In this document: piece by piece, positions 1 to 8,878 of the stretch
Numbering within the stretch: position 1 is the first letter of the stretch
Layout of the letters: each line of letters begins with the position of its first letter
NCBI GenBank assembly: GCA_001544595.2
Contig: FCOH02000003.1
Span: 310,001 to 374,000, forward strand
From: Caballeronia peredens
GTDB taxonomy: Bacteria > Pseudomonadota > Gammaproteobacteria > Burkholderiales > Burkholderiaceae
Length of the DNA stretch: 64,000 nt
Direction of reading: 5' to 3'
Translations under genes and position numbers: made by a program
The notes under the pieces: generated by a model
The model's database searches: none
Seen by the model: the letters and a program-made list of their open reading frames with translations, nothing else
Told to the model about the DNA's origin: nothing

Positions 1-261
1 GTCAAGAAAACTGCTGCCAAGAAAATTGCCGCTAAGAAAGTCGCCACTAAGAAAGCCGCCACTAAGAAAGCAGCGGCCAAGAAAACGTTACCGTCGCAAG
101 CGCGCGCGCCTGTCGCCAGGAAATCCAAATCAGCCGAGACCTCGACCAAACGCAGCGCGCCGCGCAAGAAGACTGCGACCGCAGCGGCTCCGCAAGACGT
201 CGCGGAAACGCAGCCGGCATCGACCGCGCCAGCACCTGCGGACAGCAGCACCACAGCCTGA
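1..261 (+). CDS. Histone H1-like Lys/Ala-rich protein, C-terminal part
   Basis: The frame open from base 1 encodes repeats of the form KKxAAKK (for example KKTAAKKIAAKK) for about 30 residues. A Ser/Thr/Pro/Ala-rich tail with scattered Lys and Arg follows, and TGA is at 259-261. There is no start codon in the window, so this is the 3' end of a longer gene. Such tails are typical of the bacterial histone H1-like (HctB/AlgP-type) DNA-binding proteins of Burkholderiales. These coat DNA non-specifically and affect nucleoid structure or transcription. The repeat composition is seen directly; the DNA-binding role is inferred from the family. A PhaP- or RNA-binding protein with a Lys/Ala tail cannot be excluded without the N-terminus. 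Confidence 0.7.
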   Translation, partial: VKKTAAKKIAAKKVATKKAATKKAAAKKTLPSQARAPVARKSKSAETSTKRSAPRKKTATAAAPQDVAETQPASTAPAPADSSTTA

Positions 262-294
262 AACATTGCTTCCGACGAATCGGCAAATGGCGCG

Positions 295-318
295 CGCTAT
301 TTTTCCTTAGCGTTTTTT
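295..318 (+). terminator. Short intrinsic terminator after the H1-like gene
   Basis: A five-base stem CGCTA/TAGCG closes an eight-base T/C-rich loop and is followed directly by six T residues. It lies 34 bases after the stop of the histone-like gene. The stem is short, so termination is plausible but not certain. Confidence 0.45.
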
Positions 319-440
319 CCACGTAAGTCAGGAAGAAAATTACCCGCGCCTTCGATGCATCGCGCATGTTCCATGCGGACTTCGTTATCGGCATGGTAGT
401 TGCGTGAGTTCGTGCACCTGCCGAACACGTCGAGGACACC

Positions 441-758
441 ATGCATCATTCGATCGAACCTCATGAGCTGACTCAGATCGATCTCTCACGTTTTCAGATC
501 GTACAAGTGTCCGACGGGACGTTCACCGTCGTGTTGTGGGAAGCGCCCGAAACCGAATCGCAAGCGCTCGCCAATGCCCGCGCCGAAGCATCGACGCTGA
601 CGATTCGCCTCTGCGATCCGCTCAACCCCGTGAGGCGCAAGGATGTCTGCGAGCATTTGCGCGCACATCTCGCCGCGTCGCGCACGCGGTCCGCATCAAT
701 TCGCGACGCACGCGTCCGCACATTTGCTCAACGGGAAATCATTCACGCAACGGCCTGA
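441..758 (+). CDS. Hypothetical protein, 105 aa
   Basis: This is a 105-residue protein without a recognised domain. The N-terminal half is acidic and hydrophobic-patterned, and the C-terminal third is strongly basic (RAHLAASRTRSASIRDARVR). No signal peptide or membrane segment is visible. A weak purine-rich site (GAGGAC) lies just before ATG 441, and a good terminator hairpin follows at 787-814, which supports a stand-alone transcript. The function is unknown. Confidence 0.55.
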   Translation: MHHSIEPHELTQIDLSRFQIVQVSDGTFTVVLWEAPETESQALANARAEASTLTIRLCDPLNPVRRKDVCEHLRAHLAASRTRSASIRDARVRTFAQREIIHATA

Positions 759-786
759 ATGCTCTTGATGTACCAAACCATCAACC

Positions 787-814
787 AAACGCCGCTCTGA
801 AACGCGGCGTTTTC
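787..814 (+). terminator. Intrinsic terminator
   Basis: A nine-base perfect stem AAACGCCGC/GCGGCGTTT with an eight-base loop runs into TTTTCCC. It sits 28 bases after the preceding hypothetical gene on the + strand. Confidence 0.7.
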
Positions 815-990
815 CCATTGTTTGAGATTGACGAAAACTCAATTGGCGTTTGGCCAGATTACAACGTCGCGCACTCCACCTACACTGCGTTCACATGTCG
901 GGGGCGTTTCGAAATCAACGACACGTTCGCCGATTGCAGTTGCCGCCTGCACCTCAACTGCAACTTCCCTTTCTTCGTTGGAGCATTCTC

Positions 991-1251
991 GTGAACAAGC
1001 GACTCGTAGTGGGCTTTGCTATTGCATTGAGTTCTGTTTTTGCCGGTTCTGCATTTGCGGGCGGATATGGTCCTGCACCGCATTATCGTCCCGATGTCGG
1101 TGCGCCCGCTTCACAGCACGGCGTAAGCGCGCAAACCTTCGCGGCGGAAGAAGCGGCGCAAGGACGCGGCGGTTTCGTCGATACGTCGCGCACCGCGCAA
1201 AATCAAAACGGACAGGTTTCGGCTTCTGCTTCGAATCAGGTCTCGCAATAA
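991..1251 (+). CDS. Small secreted protein, 86 aa
   Basis: The GTG at 991 is chosen because GGAG lies at 980-983 and the protein then starts with a classic signal peptide: MNKR, a hydrophobic run, and SAFA before the mature Gly-Gly-Tyr. The mature part is about 63 residues, rich in Gly, Ala, Gln, Ser and Asn, with no cysteines and no recognised domain. The upstream part of the longer open frame (from 850) does not look coding. It is probably a periplasmic or secreted small protein of the kind often annotated as hypothetical exported in Burkholderiaceae. The function is unknown. Confidence 0.65.
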   Translation: MNKRLVVGFAIALSSVFAGSAFAGGYGPAPHYRPDVGAPASQHGVSAQTFAAEEAAQGRGGFVDTSRTAQNQNGQVSASASNQVSQ

Positions 1252-1268
1252 AGCAATAAATATTGCTC

Positions 1269-1303
1269 AAGCGGACATGGCTCTCAAAAGCCGTGTCCGC
1301 TTT
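1269..1303. terminator. Terminator shared by convergent genes
   Basis: A 14-base stem (AAGCGGACATGGCT paired with AGCCGTGTCCGCTT, one wobble) with a six-base loop is followed by T residues on the + strand. It also overlaps the last codons of the convergent MocR gene, so it may serve both directions. Confidence 0.7.
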
Positions 1304-2717
1304 GATTTTCCTTGATCGTTTTTTCCAGAAAATCCCAAAGCGCATCATCGGCGGAATAGGGAACATTGAATCTGAAGCACGGACTTTCCGCATCGTCCGG
1401 GCGGAAATATGAACCCGGCGCAAGCCATATTCCGTGCTGCAATGCGCGCGTCGCAACGGCGCTTCCCTCGGCCGGAGCGATCGGCAATGCGCCCCAGACG
1501 AACAATCCCGCGCGCGGACGTCGAAACAACTCCACGCCCAGCGCATCCATACGCTCTTCGACGAGCGCATGCGCATCCTTCAGTTTCTCGACGACGAATT
1601 CCACGTGACGCGCGTAACGCCCTTCCGTGAGCACTTTCTCGACGATGCGTTCCGTCGCCTCCGATGAAGTCAGTCCCACCGCCATCTTGGTGCGCGCGAG
1701 TTCGCGCAGCACTTCCCGTTCGGCGACGACATATCCGCAGCGCAACGCGGGCGTGATCGTCTTCGCAAATCCGCCGACGTAAAGCACGCGATTGAGCCCT
1801 TCCATCGACGCCAATAGCGGCGCGCCGGGCGGCGCGAGTTCGCGGTTCACGTCGTCTTCGACGACCCACAGGCCGTGGCGCTCCGCAATCTGCATCAGAC
1901 GAAACGCCGACGCCATGCCGAACGTCGCGCCCGTCGGATTCTGCAGCGTGGTATTGAGAAACACCGCTTTCGGCCGATGCTCGATCACGATGCGTTCGAA
2001 CACGTCCGTGTCGATGCCCGCGACGGTGCGCGGCACGCCATGCACCTCGAGTCCGGCGAGCCGCAGAATCTGCAGCAGATTGCAGTAACCCGGATCTTCG
2101 ACGACGACCGCATCGCCCGGACGCAACAACGTGCGCACGACGAGATCGAGCGCCTGCGTCGCGCCCGCCGTCAGCAATACGTTCGACGCGGCATCGACGG
2201 GCAGTCCGTGACGATCCAGTTGCTCGGCGACGCGCTCCCGCAACGGCGCGAATCCATAAGGGTGCCCGTAATCCGCGATACGCGCCGCCGGCACGCGGCT
2301 CACCGCGCGCAACGCGTGCTGCAGGCCGCTTTCGTTGACCCATTCATTGGGCAGCCAGCCGCAGCCGGATTTGATCGGCACCGAGTGATCGGCGAAGACG
2401 TCGGAGAGCAGCCAGGTCGCCGTGAGACTCGGCGGCTGCCACTCGACGGCGCGCACGCGCTCGCTGTGCGCGCGCACAGCGACGCGGTAGCCCGAGCCGC
2501 GCCGCGCGGCGACGAGGCCCATCGACACGAGCCGGCCGTACGCTTCCGTCACCGTGAAAGTGCTGAGATTCTCTGCCTCCGCAAGACGCCGGACGGACGG
2601 CAGAAGCGCGCCCGCGCGCAGCGTTTGTTCCTCGATCGCCGTGGCGAACGCGCCCACCAGTTGTTCGACGAGCGTCGGCGCCTGACGCGAGCCACGCTCC
2701 AGCTTGAGTTCGATCAT
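1284..2717 (-). CDS. MocR-type PLP-dependent transcriptional regulator
   Basis: This is a 477-residue protein with the two-part build of the MocR/GabR family. A GntR-type winged helix-turn-helix spans about residues 10-75 (ALLPSVRRLAEAENLSTFTV). A fold-type I aminotransferase-like domain follows to the C-terminus. The PLP-binding region is visible (GGFAKTITPALRCGY, with Lys at about residue 319), as is VVEDDVNRE for the cofactor-contacting Asp. Such proteins sense an amine, amino acid or PLP adduct through the aminotransferase domain and act on a divergent target. Here the divergent neighbour is an omega-amino acid aminotransferase, with repeats in the gap between them (2756-2812), so that gene is the likely target. 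The effector could be beta-alanine, taurine or GABA; this is inference. Confidence 0.85.
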   Translation of the reverse strand: MIELKLERGSRQAPTLVEQLVGAFATAIEEQTLRAGALLPSVRRLAEAENLSTFTVTEAYGRLVSMGLVAARRGSGYRVAVRAHSERVRAVEWQPPSLTATWLLSDVFADHSVPIKSGCGWLPNEWVNESGLQHALRAVSRVPAARIADYGHPYGFAPLRERVAEQLDRHGLPVDAASNVLLTAGATQALDLVVRTLLRPGDAVVVEDPGYCNLLQILRLAGLEVHGVPRTVAGIDTDVFERIVIEHRPKAVFLNTTLQNPTGATFGMASAFRLMQIAERHGLWVVEDDVNRELAPPGAPLLASMEGLNRVLYVGGFAKTITPALRCGYVVAEREVLRELARTKMAVGLTSSEATERIVEKVLTEGRYARHVEFVVEKLKDAHALVEERMDALGVELFRRPRAGLFVWGALPIAPAEGSAVATRALQHGIWLAPGSYFRPDDAESPCFRFNVPYSADDALWDFLEKTIKENQSGHGF

Positions 2718-2755
2718 GGGATCCGAGCATAGCGCGCCGAACGCGCGCCGACCAG

Positions 2756-2812
2756 TACAGTTTGCACCATTTTGCCAGCACAGTTGGCAACGCAGTGAAG
2801 CAACTGTATATG
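2756..2812. promoter_or_regulatory. Divergent control region with ACAGTT repeats and sigma70-like promoter
   Basis: Between the MocR gene and the aminotransferase are two direct repeats, TACAGTTTGCA (2756-2766) and CACAGTTGGCA (2779-2789), 23 bases apart. An inverted copy CAACTGTA is at 2801-2808. TTGCCA/TGGCAA (2772-2777 and 2785-2790) also form an inverted repeat. A promoter reading toward the aminotransferase fits TTGGCA (2784-2789), 17 bases, TATATG (2807-2812). Repeated half-sites spaced about two helical turns apart are typical of MocR operators; binding is inferred. Confidence 0.55.
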
Positions 2813-2869
2813 CCGCGCAAATTTGCCGAGGAATACAGTGCAGTGACCGTTCCTAATGAGGAGACCCTT

Positions 2870-4198
2870 ATGAATGCCCGCCCCGTCATCGACGATCTCT
2901 CGTCGTTCTGGATGCCCTTCACCGCCAATCGTCAGTTCAAGGCCGCGCCGCGTCTGCTCGAAAGCGCGAAAGGCATGTACTACCGCTCGACCGACGGCCG
3001 TGAAGTGCTCGACGGCTGCGCCGGGCTCTGGTGCGTGAACGCGGGGCATTGTCGGGACGAGATCGTCGAGGCGGTGCAGAAGGCGCTCTCGACGCTCGAT
3101 TTCGCGCCGACCTTCCAGATGGGACATCCGCTTGCGTTCGAAGCCGCGACCAAGGTCGCGAACCTGATGCCCGAAGGGCTCGACCGCATCTTCTTCACGA
3201 ACTCGGGTTCCGAATCGGTCGACACCGCGCTCAAGATCGCCATCGCCTATCACCGCGCGCGCGGCGAAGGGCAGCGCACGCGTTTCATCGGGCGTGAACG
3301 CGGCTATCACGGCGTGGGCTTCGGCGGCATTTCGGTCGGCGGTATTGCGCCGAATCGCAAGACGTTCTCGGGCGCGCTGCTGCCGTCGGTCGATCATCTG
3401 CCGCACACGCACGATCTCGCGCACAACGCGTTCTCGAAGGGCCAGCCCGCGTGGGGCGAGCATCTCGCGGAGGAACTGGAGCGCATCGTCGCGTTGCACG
3501 ATGCATCGACCATCGCGGCCGTGATCGTCGAGCCGCTGGCGGGTTCCACCGGCGTGCTCGTGCCGCCGAAGGGCTATCTGCAGAAGCTGCGCGAAATCTG
3601 CACGAAGCACGGCATCCTGCTGATCTTCGATGAAGTCATCACCGGCTTCGGCCGCCTCGGCAAGGCGACGGCGAGCGAGTACTTCGGCGTGACGCCCGAT
3701 CTCATCACGATGGCCAAGGCGATCAACAACGCGACCATTCCGATGGGCGCCGTGGCCGCGAGCCGCACGATCCACGACACGATCGTCGATGCGGGCGCCG
3801 CCAACGCCATCGAACTGTTCCACGGCTATACGTATTCCGCGCACCCGGTGGCGACCGCGGCGGCAATCGCCACGCTCGACCTCTACGCGCGCGACAAGCT
3901 GTTCGAGCGCGCCGCGTCGAAGGCGGAAAAGTTCGAAAGCGCGGTGCACGCGCTGCGCGATGCGCCGTATGTCAAGGACATCCGCAATCTCGGACTGGTC
4001 GCGGGCATCGAGCTCGATTCGCGCGACGGCGCCCCCGGCGCGCGCGCGTACGAAGTGTTCGTCAAATGTTTCGAGGCGGGCGTGCTCGTGCGCTACACCG
4101 GCGATATCCTCGCGTTCTCGCCGCCGCTCATCATCGAGGACAATCAGATCGACCAGATCTTCGGCACGGTGAGAAAGGCGCTGGAAAGCGTGAAATAG
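2870..4198 (+). CDS. Class III omega-amino acid:pyruvate aminotransferase
   Basis: This is a 442-residue class III PLP aminotransferase. ATG 2870 is preferred because GAGGAG sits at 2858-2863 and the protein then begins MNARPVIDDLSSFWMPFT, the usual start of beta-alanine--pyruvate transaminases. The longer frame from 2762 would run through the promoter. Visible features are the GSESVDTALKIA segment for PLP phosphate contact, IFDEVITGFGR, and the Schiff-base Lys at about residue 283 in MAKAINN. Family members convert beta-alanine or other omega-amino acids plus pyruvate to the semialdehyde plus alanine. This could take the beta-alanine made by the pyrimidine pathway at 17-24 kb. Exact substrate preference cannot be read from sequence. 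A usual partner, methylmalonate-semialdehyde dehydrogenase, is not adjacent. Confidence 0.88.
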   Translation: MNARPVIDDLSSFWMPFTANRQFKAAPRLLESAKGMYYRSTDGREVLDGCAGLWCVNAGHCRDEIVEAVQKALSTLDFAPTFQMGHPLAFEAATKVANLMPEGLDRIFFTNSGSESVDTALKIAIAYHRARGEGQRTRFIGRERGYHGVGFGGISVGGIAPNRKTFSGALLPSVDHLPHTHDLAHNAFSKGQPAWGEHLAEELERIVALHDASTIAAVIVEPLAGSTGVLVPPKGYLQKLREICTKHGILLIFDEVITGFGRLGKATASEYFGVTPDLITMAKAINNATIPMGAVAASRTIHDTIVDAGAANAIELFHGYTYSAHPVATAAAIATLDLYARDKLFERAASKAEKFESAVHALRDAPYVKDIRNLGLVAGIELDSRDGAPGARAYEVFVKCFEAGVLVRYTGDILAFSPPLIIEDNQIDQIFGTVRKALESVK

Positions 4199-4232
4199 GC
4201 GTGAAATAAGCGCCGCTGACGGCAACGGTCAG

Positions 4233-4266
4233 GCCCGGTTCCTTGCGAGAGGAGCCGGGCTTTTTT
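4233..4266 (+). terminator. Intrinsic terminator after the aminotransferase
   Basis: A ten-base stem GCCCGGTTCC/GGAGCCGGGC (one wobble) with an eight-base loop is followed by six T residues. It ends at the stop codon of the convergent thioesterase gene. Confidence 0.85.
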
Positions 4267-4715
4267 CATCGCTCCATCACGAGCAGCGTCGATGTCGCCG
4301 ATGCAAACAGTCTGCCGCTCATGTCCTTGAGCGTCGCCTCGGCGAACGCCGCGCGACGCCCGATCGACAGCACGCGCCCTTCGGCCCGCAACAGGCCCGT
4401 CTCGCGCGTGGCCGCTTTGTGATACGCCACCTTCAGCTCGAGCGTCGTGTAGGCCTGCGTCGCGGTCAGGCACGAGTGCACCGCGCAGCCGCACGCGGAA
4501 TCGAGCAGCGTCGCGGCATAACCGCCGTGCACGGTGCCGATCGGGTTATACGCGTGATCGCCGGGCACGCCCGCGAAAACCGCCCTGCCCGCTTCGACTT
4601 CGATGAAATCGAACTCCAGCGACACGAGAATGCCCGGCTTGCGGCCGCTCGCGATCAGCTTGCGCATTTGCGCGAGGCCGTCGAGCCCGGCGGCCGTTTC
4701 TTCGATCAGACTCAT
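4266..4715 (-). CDS. PaaI-family hotdog thioesterase
   Basis: This 149-residue single hotdog-fold protein carries the family motif NPIGTVHGGYAATLLDSACG, including the HGG turn and the catalytic Asp. Members hydrolyse acyl- or aryl-CoA thioesters in the cytoplasm. The start at 4715 is fixed by GGAGGAG just upstream and by a four-base overlap (ATGA) with the stop of the preceding NodT gene. It is therefore probably translated with the efflux operon. A thioesterase is an odd passenger for a drug exporter; it may detoxify a CoA adduct of an exported aromatic acid, which is inference. Confidence 0.85.
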   Translation of the reverse strand: MSLIEETAAGLDGLAQMRKLIASGRKPGILVSLEFDFIEVEAGRAVFAGVPGDHAYNPIGTVHGGYAATLLDSACGCAVHSCLTATQAYTTLELKVAYHKAATRETGLLRAEGRVLSIGRRAAFAEATLKDMSGRLFASATSTLLVMER

Positions 4716-6166
4716 TTCGGCTCCTCCGCTTTGGCGCTCGCGGTCTTGATGACATCGTCGTTGCCGGTCTCGCTCCATCCGCCGCCGAGCGAGCGATACA
4801 GCGCGACCGCGGCGAGCGCATGTTCGCGCTTCGACTGATTCAGCGCGTCGGCGTCGCGCAGATAGGCTTCCTGCGCATCGAGCACGTCGAGAAAGCTCGC
4901 CGCGCCGCCCTTGTACAACTGCGTCGATAACGTAAGCGATTGATCCGACGCGGCGAGCGCCTCGGTCAGACGCGCGGCCGATTCACTCGTGCTGACGAGA
5001 TCGCTGCGCGTATCCTCGACGTCCTTCAGCGCTTCGAGCATCGTCTGACGCAGATGCAGTTCCGACTCGCGCATGCGGCTCTCGTTCTGCTCGATCTCGG
5101 CGGTGATGCGTCCCGCGTTGAAGATCGGGCTCGTCGCATTGAGCGCGGCCGAAAAGAGGTTGTCGGTGAGCGTCGGCAGCCCGAGATACGACGATGCGAG
5201 CAGACCATCGGACAAACGCAGCGAGAACTTCGGATAGCGCTCCGCCCGCGCGACGCCCACTTCCGCCGCGCGCTGCTGCACGCCCGCGTACGCGACGAGC
5301 ACATCGGGGCGGCGCAACAGCGCGTCCGACGGCAACATCTGCGGCGCGCCGTTCGCGGGCACCGGAATCACGGGCGTGGCGCCGGGATTCGCGAGCATCA
5401 GCTTGTCGATGGATTCCGGCGTGCGGCCCGAATACACGGCGATCAGGCTCAGCTGATGCTGAATGGTCGCCTGCGTGCGCGGGATGCGCGATTGCAGATC
5501 GCTCAACTGATTCTGCGCACGCGCGACGTCGAGCTTCGTCGAGAGGCCGTATTGCAGGCGGCGCTGCGTGAGCTTCAGCGCGCGCTCGCGGATCGCCTGA
5601 TTGTCCTGCAGGATCTTCAGCTCGGCCTGCGCCCAGCGCAGATCGACGTAGGCGCCGGCCGTATTCGCCGCGAGCGCGAGGCGCACCTGATCCGCGGCAT
5701 GCTGACGGCCGACGAGCTGCGCCTGCGATGCGAGCAGTTCAAGGCGCTCGCCGCCGAACACGTCGGGCGTCCAGCTGAGCGTGAGGCCGACGCCCGCCTG
5801 GCGCACATAGCCGAGCGGCGGCGGCGTGTTCTGCCGCGAGTTGGAAGCGCCGGCGTTCGCATCGAGTTGCGGGAGCAGCGCGGCGCGGCGTTGCGTCGTG
5901 AGCGCCTGCGCCTGCTTCACGCGTTCGAGCGCGGCCTGCAGATCGAGGTTGTCGTTCAACACGGACGCGACCAGTTCGTGCATCACCGGATCGTTGAACT
6001 GCTTCCACCAGGCGAGCGGGTCGGACGTGTCTTTCGGCGCGTCGACGCTCCAGTCGGCGGGCGCGGTCTCACTGACGGTCGTCGGAAGATCGGCGTGCGT
6101 CGCGGGCTGCACGGCGCATGCCGCCAGCGAAAGACACGCGAGTATTTCGGTGACAAGTTTCTTCAT
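4712..6166 (-). CDS. NodT-family outer membrane efflux lipoprotein
   Basis: This 484-residue outer membrane factor of the TolC/OprM/NodT class forms the exit duct of a tripartite exporter. The start at 6166 gives MKKLVTEILACLSLAAC, a lipoprotein signal with lipobox LAAC. The alternative at 6202 would place 12 extra residues before the signal. Two outer-membrane-efflux repeats are visible, each with long coiled-coil helices (about residues 70-270 and 290-470). Typical motifs include ALERVKQAQALTTQRRAALLPQLDA and LLRRPDVLVAYAGVQQRAAEVGVARAERYPKF. It lies 25 bases after the DHA2 transporter gene in the same operon. Confidence 0.9.
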   Translation of the reverse strand: MKKLVTEILACLSLAACAVQPATHADLPTTVSETAPADWSVDAPKDTSDPLAWWKQFNDPVMHELVASVLNDNLDLQAALERVKQAQALTTQRRAALLPQLDANAGASNSRQNTPPPLGYVRQAGVGLTLSWTPDVFGGERLELLASQAQLVGRQHAADQVRLALAANTAGAYVDLRWAQAELKILQDNQAIRERALKLTQRRLQYGLSTKLDVARAQNQLSDLQSRIPRTQATIQHQLSLIAVYSGRTPESIDKLMLANPGATPVIPVPANGAPQMLPSDALLRRPDVLVAYAGVQQRAAEVGVARAERYPKFSLRLSDGLLASSYLGLPTLTDNLFSAALNATSPIFNAGRITAEIEQNESRMRESELHLRQTMLEALKDVEDTRSDLVSTSESAARLTEALAASDQSLTLSTQLYKGGAASFLDVLDAQEAYLRDADALNQSKREHALAAVALYRSLGGGWSETGNDDVIKTASAKAEEPK

Positions 6167-6191
6167 GATCGAAGCATCCAGATAACTATGT

Positions 6192-7766
6192 TCAATGCGC
6201 ATCGGACGACGGCGGCGCGCTCGCGATCGGCTTCGCGAACATCACCGTGACGAGGCCGAAGAGGAAGCACAGCGCCAGCACGTAGAAGCAATCGGCGAAC
6301 GTCAGCACGAGTGCTTCACGCATGACGAGCGCATGCAGCGACGCGAGTCCCGCTTGCGACGCGTTCAGCGCATCGCCGGCGGCGGCCGCGAGATGCGCCG
6401 AGCTGCGCGCGAGCAGATCGTCGATGACAGGCCGGCCGACAGTCACGTTCTCGTTCAGACGCAGGTAGTGCAGGTTCAGGCGGTCGTTGAGCATCGTCGC
6501 GCTCACCGCGATGCCGATCGCGCCGCCGAGGTTGCGCATCAGATTGAACAGGCCGCTTGCCGATCTGAGCCGCGCCGGCGGCAGCGAACCGAGCGCCATC
6601 GTGACGATCGGCGGCACCGCGAATTGCTGGCCGATGCCGCGCAGCGCCTGCGGCAGAAGGAACTCCTGCCAGCCCCAGTCGTGCGTGAGCGGCGTATAGA
6701 AGTAACAGCCCGCGCCGAAGCAGATCAGACCGAACGCCAGCAACACACGCATGTCGATGAAGCGCGAAGCGAAGCCGTACAGGCCGATGGAAAGCAACTG
6801 AAAAACGCCGACGGACAACAGCGCGAGACCGGTATGCAGCGAATCGAAGCCACGCACGCGGGCGAGGAACACCGGCGTCAGAAACACCGACACGAAGATG
6901 CCGATTCCCGTCACGAACGACAGCACACTGCCGATCGCGAAGTTGCGCACCGCGAGCGCGCGCAGATCCACGACCGGGTCTTTCGCCGTGAACGCATGCA
7001 CGAGGAACAGAAAGCCGCAGATCGCGGAGATCCACGTACACGCGATGATCACGTTATCGCCGAACCAGTTCTTGCGCGGACCTTCTTCGAGCACGTATTC
7101 CAGGCAACCGAGGAAGCCTGACATCAGCGCGATGCCGAGATAATCGCCCTTCTTCAGCAACGAAAGATCCGGCGCGTCGATGTTCACGTACTTCGGCACG
7201 AGCAGCGCGACGACCAGTCCCGGCACCACGTTGAGGTAGAACAGCCAGTGCCATGACCATTGATCGGTGATCCATCCGCCGATCACCGGCCCGACCGCGG
7301 GCGCGAGCGACGCCAGCGCGCCGATGGTTGTCGAGGCAATCAGGCGCTGCTTGCCGGGAAAGATCACGAACGCGGTGGTGAACACGGTCGGGATCATCGC
7401 GGCGCCGAGCGCGCCTTGCAGGCCGCGGAACAGGATCATCGAATTGATGTCCCACGCCATGCCGCACAGCATGCTCGTGATCGTGAAGCCGACCGCGGAT
7501 GCGACGAACAGCCAGCGCGTGGACATCACGCGCGAGAGCCAGCCCGACATCGGAATGACGAGAATCTCCGCGATCAGGTACGACGTCTGCACCCAGGACA
7601 ACTCGTCCTGGCTCGCCGACAGGCCGCCGCCGATATCCTTCAGCGACGACGCGACGATCTGAATGTCGAGCGTCGCCATGAAGAAGCCGAGGCACATCAG
7701 CGCGAAAGCGAACACGCGTTGCCTGAGCGGCTGGTTCGCGGGATCGGAGGGAACGGTGTGAGTCAT
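6192..7766 (-). CDS. DHA2-family (EmrB-type) MFS drug transporter
   Basis: This is a 524-residue inner membrane antiporter of the 14-helix DHA2 family. The N-terminal helix carries ALMCLGFFMATLDIQIVA (motif D1-like LDxxIV), followed by SWVQTSYLIAE and the motif C region ALASLAPAVGPVIGGWI. The start at 7766 follows GAGGAG. It works with the HlyD-type adaptor (gene ends 11 bases upstream) and the NodT channel downstream to expel aromatic acids, dyes or antibiotics across both membranes. The substrate is not deducible. The long N-terminal extension of the raw frame overlaps the adaptor gene and is not real. Confidence 0.9.
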   Translation of the reverse strand: MTHTVPSDPANQPLRQRVFAFALMCLGFFMATLDIQIVASSLKDIGGGLSASQDELSWVQTSYLIAEILVIPMSGWLSRVMSTRWLFVASAVGFTITSMLCGMAWDINSMILFRGLQGALGAAMIPTVFTTAFVIFPGKQRLIASTTIGALASLAPAVGPVIGGWITDQWSWHWLFYLNVVPGLVVALLVPKYVNIDAPDLSLLKKGDYLGIALMSGFLGCLEYVLEEGPRKNWFGDNVIIACTWISAICGFLFLVHAFTAKDPVVDLRALAVRNFAIGSVLSFVTGIGIFVSVFLTPVFLARVRGFDSLHTGLALLSVGVFQLLSIGLYGFASRFIDMRVLLAFGLICFGAGCYFYTPLTHDWGWQEFLLPQALRGIGQQFAVPPIVTMALGSLPPARLRSASGLFNLMRNLGGAIGIAVSATMLNDRLNLHYLRLNENVTVGRPVIDDLLARSSAHLAAAAGDALNASQAGLASLHALVMREALVLTFADCFYVLALCFLFGLVTVMFAKPIASAPPSSDAH

Positions 7767-7777
7767 GACCGCGCTCC

Positions 7778-8869
7778 TCAACCGTTCGACTGCTGGCGAA
7801 GATGAACCTTGACCGTCGCCGACAGACCCGGACGCAACACCGCTTCCATGCCCTTCGGCACGTCGAGCCGGATGCGCACCGGCACGCGCTGCACGATCTT
7901 CGTGAAGTTGCCGGTCGCGTTCTCGGCGGGCAACACGCTGAACGTCGCGCCGGTCGCGGGCGCAAGGCTTTCGACGTGGCCCGTGAGCGGCACGCTCGAC
8001 GCATCGAGTTCGACATCGGCTTCGTCGCCGGCGCGCATTTTCTTCAGCTGATCTTCCTTGAAATTGGCATCGATCCACAGACCCGTCGAAGGCACGATCG
8101 TCAGAAGCGCCGTGCCGACGTTCGCCAGCACGCCCACGCGCGCCGTGCGATTGCCCACATAGCCGTCGACGGGCGAGCGGATCGTCGTGTACTCCACGTT
8201 CAGTTCCGCGACGCGGCGGGCGGCTTCCGCGGTCGCGACGCGCGCCTGCGCATCCGCGATCTGCGCTTCGATCACGCTCAACTGGCGCTTCGCCGCGACC
8301 AGCGACGCGCCGCTTCGATCGACCGACGCCTGCGCCTTCGTATAGTCCGAATCCGCGCGTTCGACGATCTGGTTCGACACCGCGTCGTCCTTCACGAGTT
8401 CGCGATAGCGCGTGCGGTCCTGCGCGCTGCGCGTGAGTTCCGCCGACGACGCACGCACTTCCGCCTGCTGCTGATTGATGATCGCCGCCTGCAACGCGTC
8501 CTTCGCCTGCAGCTCGGTCACGGCCGCGCGCGCGCTCGACAGCTCCGCGTCGGTCTGCGCGAGGCGCGCGTCGTAATCGCGTGCATCGAGGCGAATCAGC
8601 ACCTGCCCCGCCTTCACGCGCTGGTTGTCCTGCACCAGCACCTCGGAGACGAAGCCATTCACCTTCGGCGCGAGCACGGTGACGTCGCCGCCGACATAGG
8701 CATCGTCAGTGGTCTGCACGAAGCGCAGCACGAGCGCCCAGTACGCCGCCGCCGCGATCAGCACGAGCCCGACCAGACCGAGCGCGAGCAGCATCCAGGG
8801 AATGCGGCGCGCGGGCCGCGTCAGGGCGGGCGCCGCGACCGATGGGATATTCGTCGTAGGTGTCGTCAT
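7778..8869 (-). CDS. HlyD/EmrA-family periplasmic adaptor
   Basis: This 363-residue membrane fusion protein has one N-terminal membrane helix (about residues 22-44, WMLLALGLVGLVLIAAAAYW). A biotinyl-lipoyl-like half-motif follows (VTVLAPKVNGFVSEVLVQDNQ), then a long alpha-hairpin from about 100 to 210, and the second lipoyl half and beta-barrel (TTIRSPVDGYVGNRTARVG). The start MTTPTTN at 8869 is chosen because the upstream frame runs through the operator. It is the first gene of the efflux operon adaptor-pump-channel-thioesterase. Two perfect palindromes precede it, one within the promoter spacer, pointing to repression. Confidence 0.9.
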   Translation of the reverse strand: MTTPTTNIPSVAAPALTRPARRIPWMLLALGLVGLVLIAAAAYWALVLRFVQTTDDAYVGGDVTVLAPKVNGFVSEVLVQDNQRVKAGQVLIRLDARDYDARLAQTDAELSSARAAVTELQAKDALQAAIINQQQAEVRASSAELTRSAQDRTRYRELVKDDAVSNQIVERADSDYTKAQASVDRSGASLVAAKRQLSVIEAQIADAQARVATAEAARRVAELNVEYTTIRSPVDGYVGNRTARVGVLANVGTALLTIVPSTGLWIDANFKEDQLKKMRAGDEADVELDASSVPLTGHVESLAPATGATFSVLPAENATGNFTKIVQRVPVRIRLDVPKGMEAVLRPGLSATVKVHLRQQSNG

Positions 8870-8878
8870 CTGATTATT

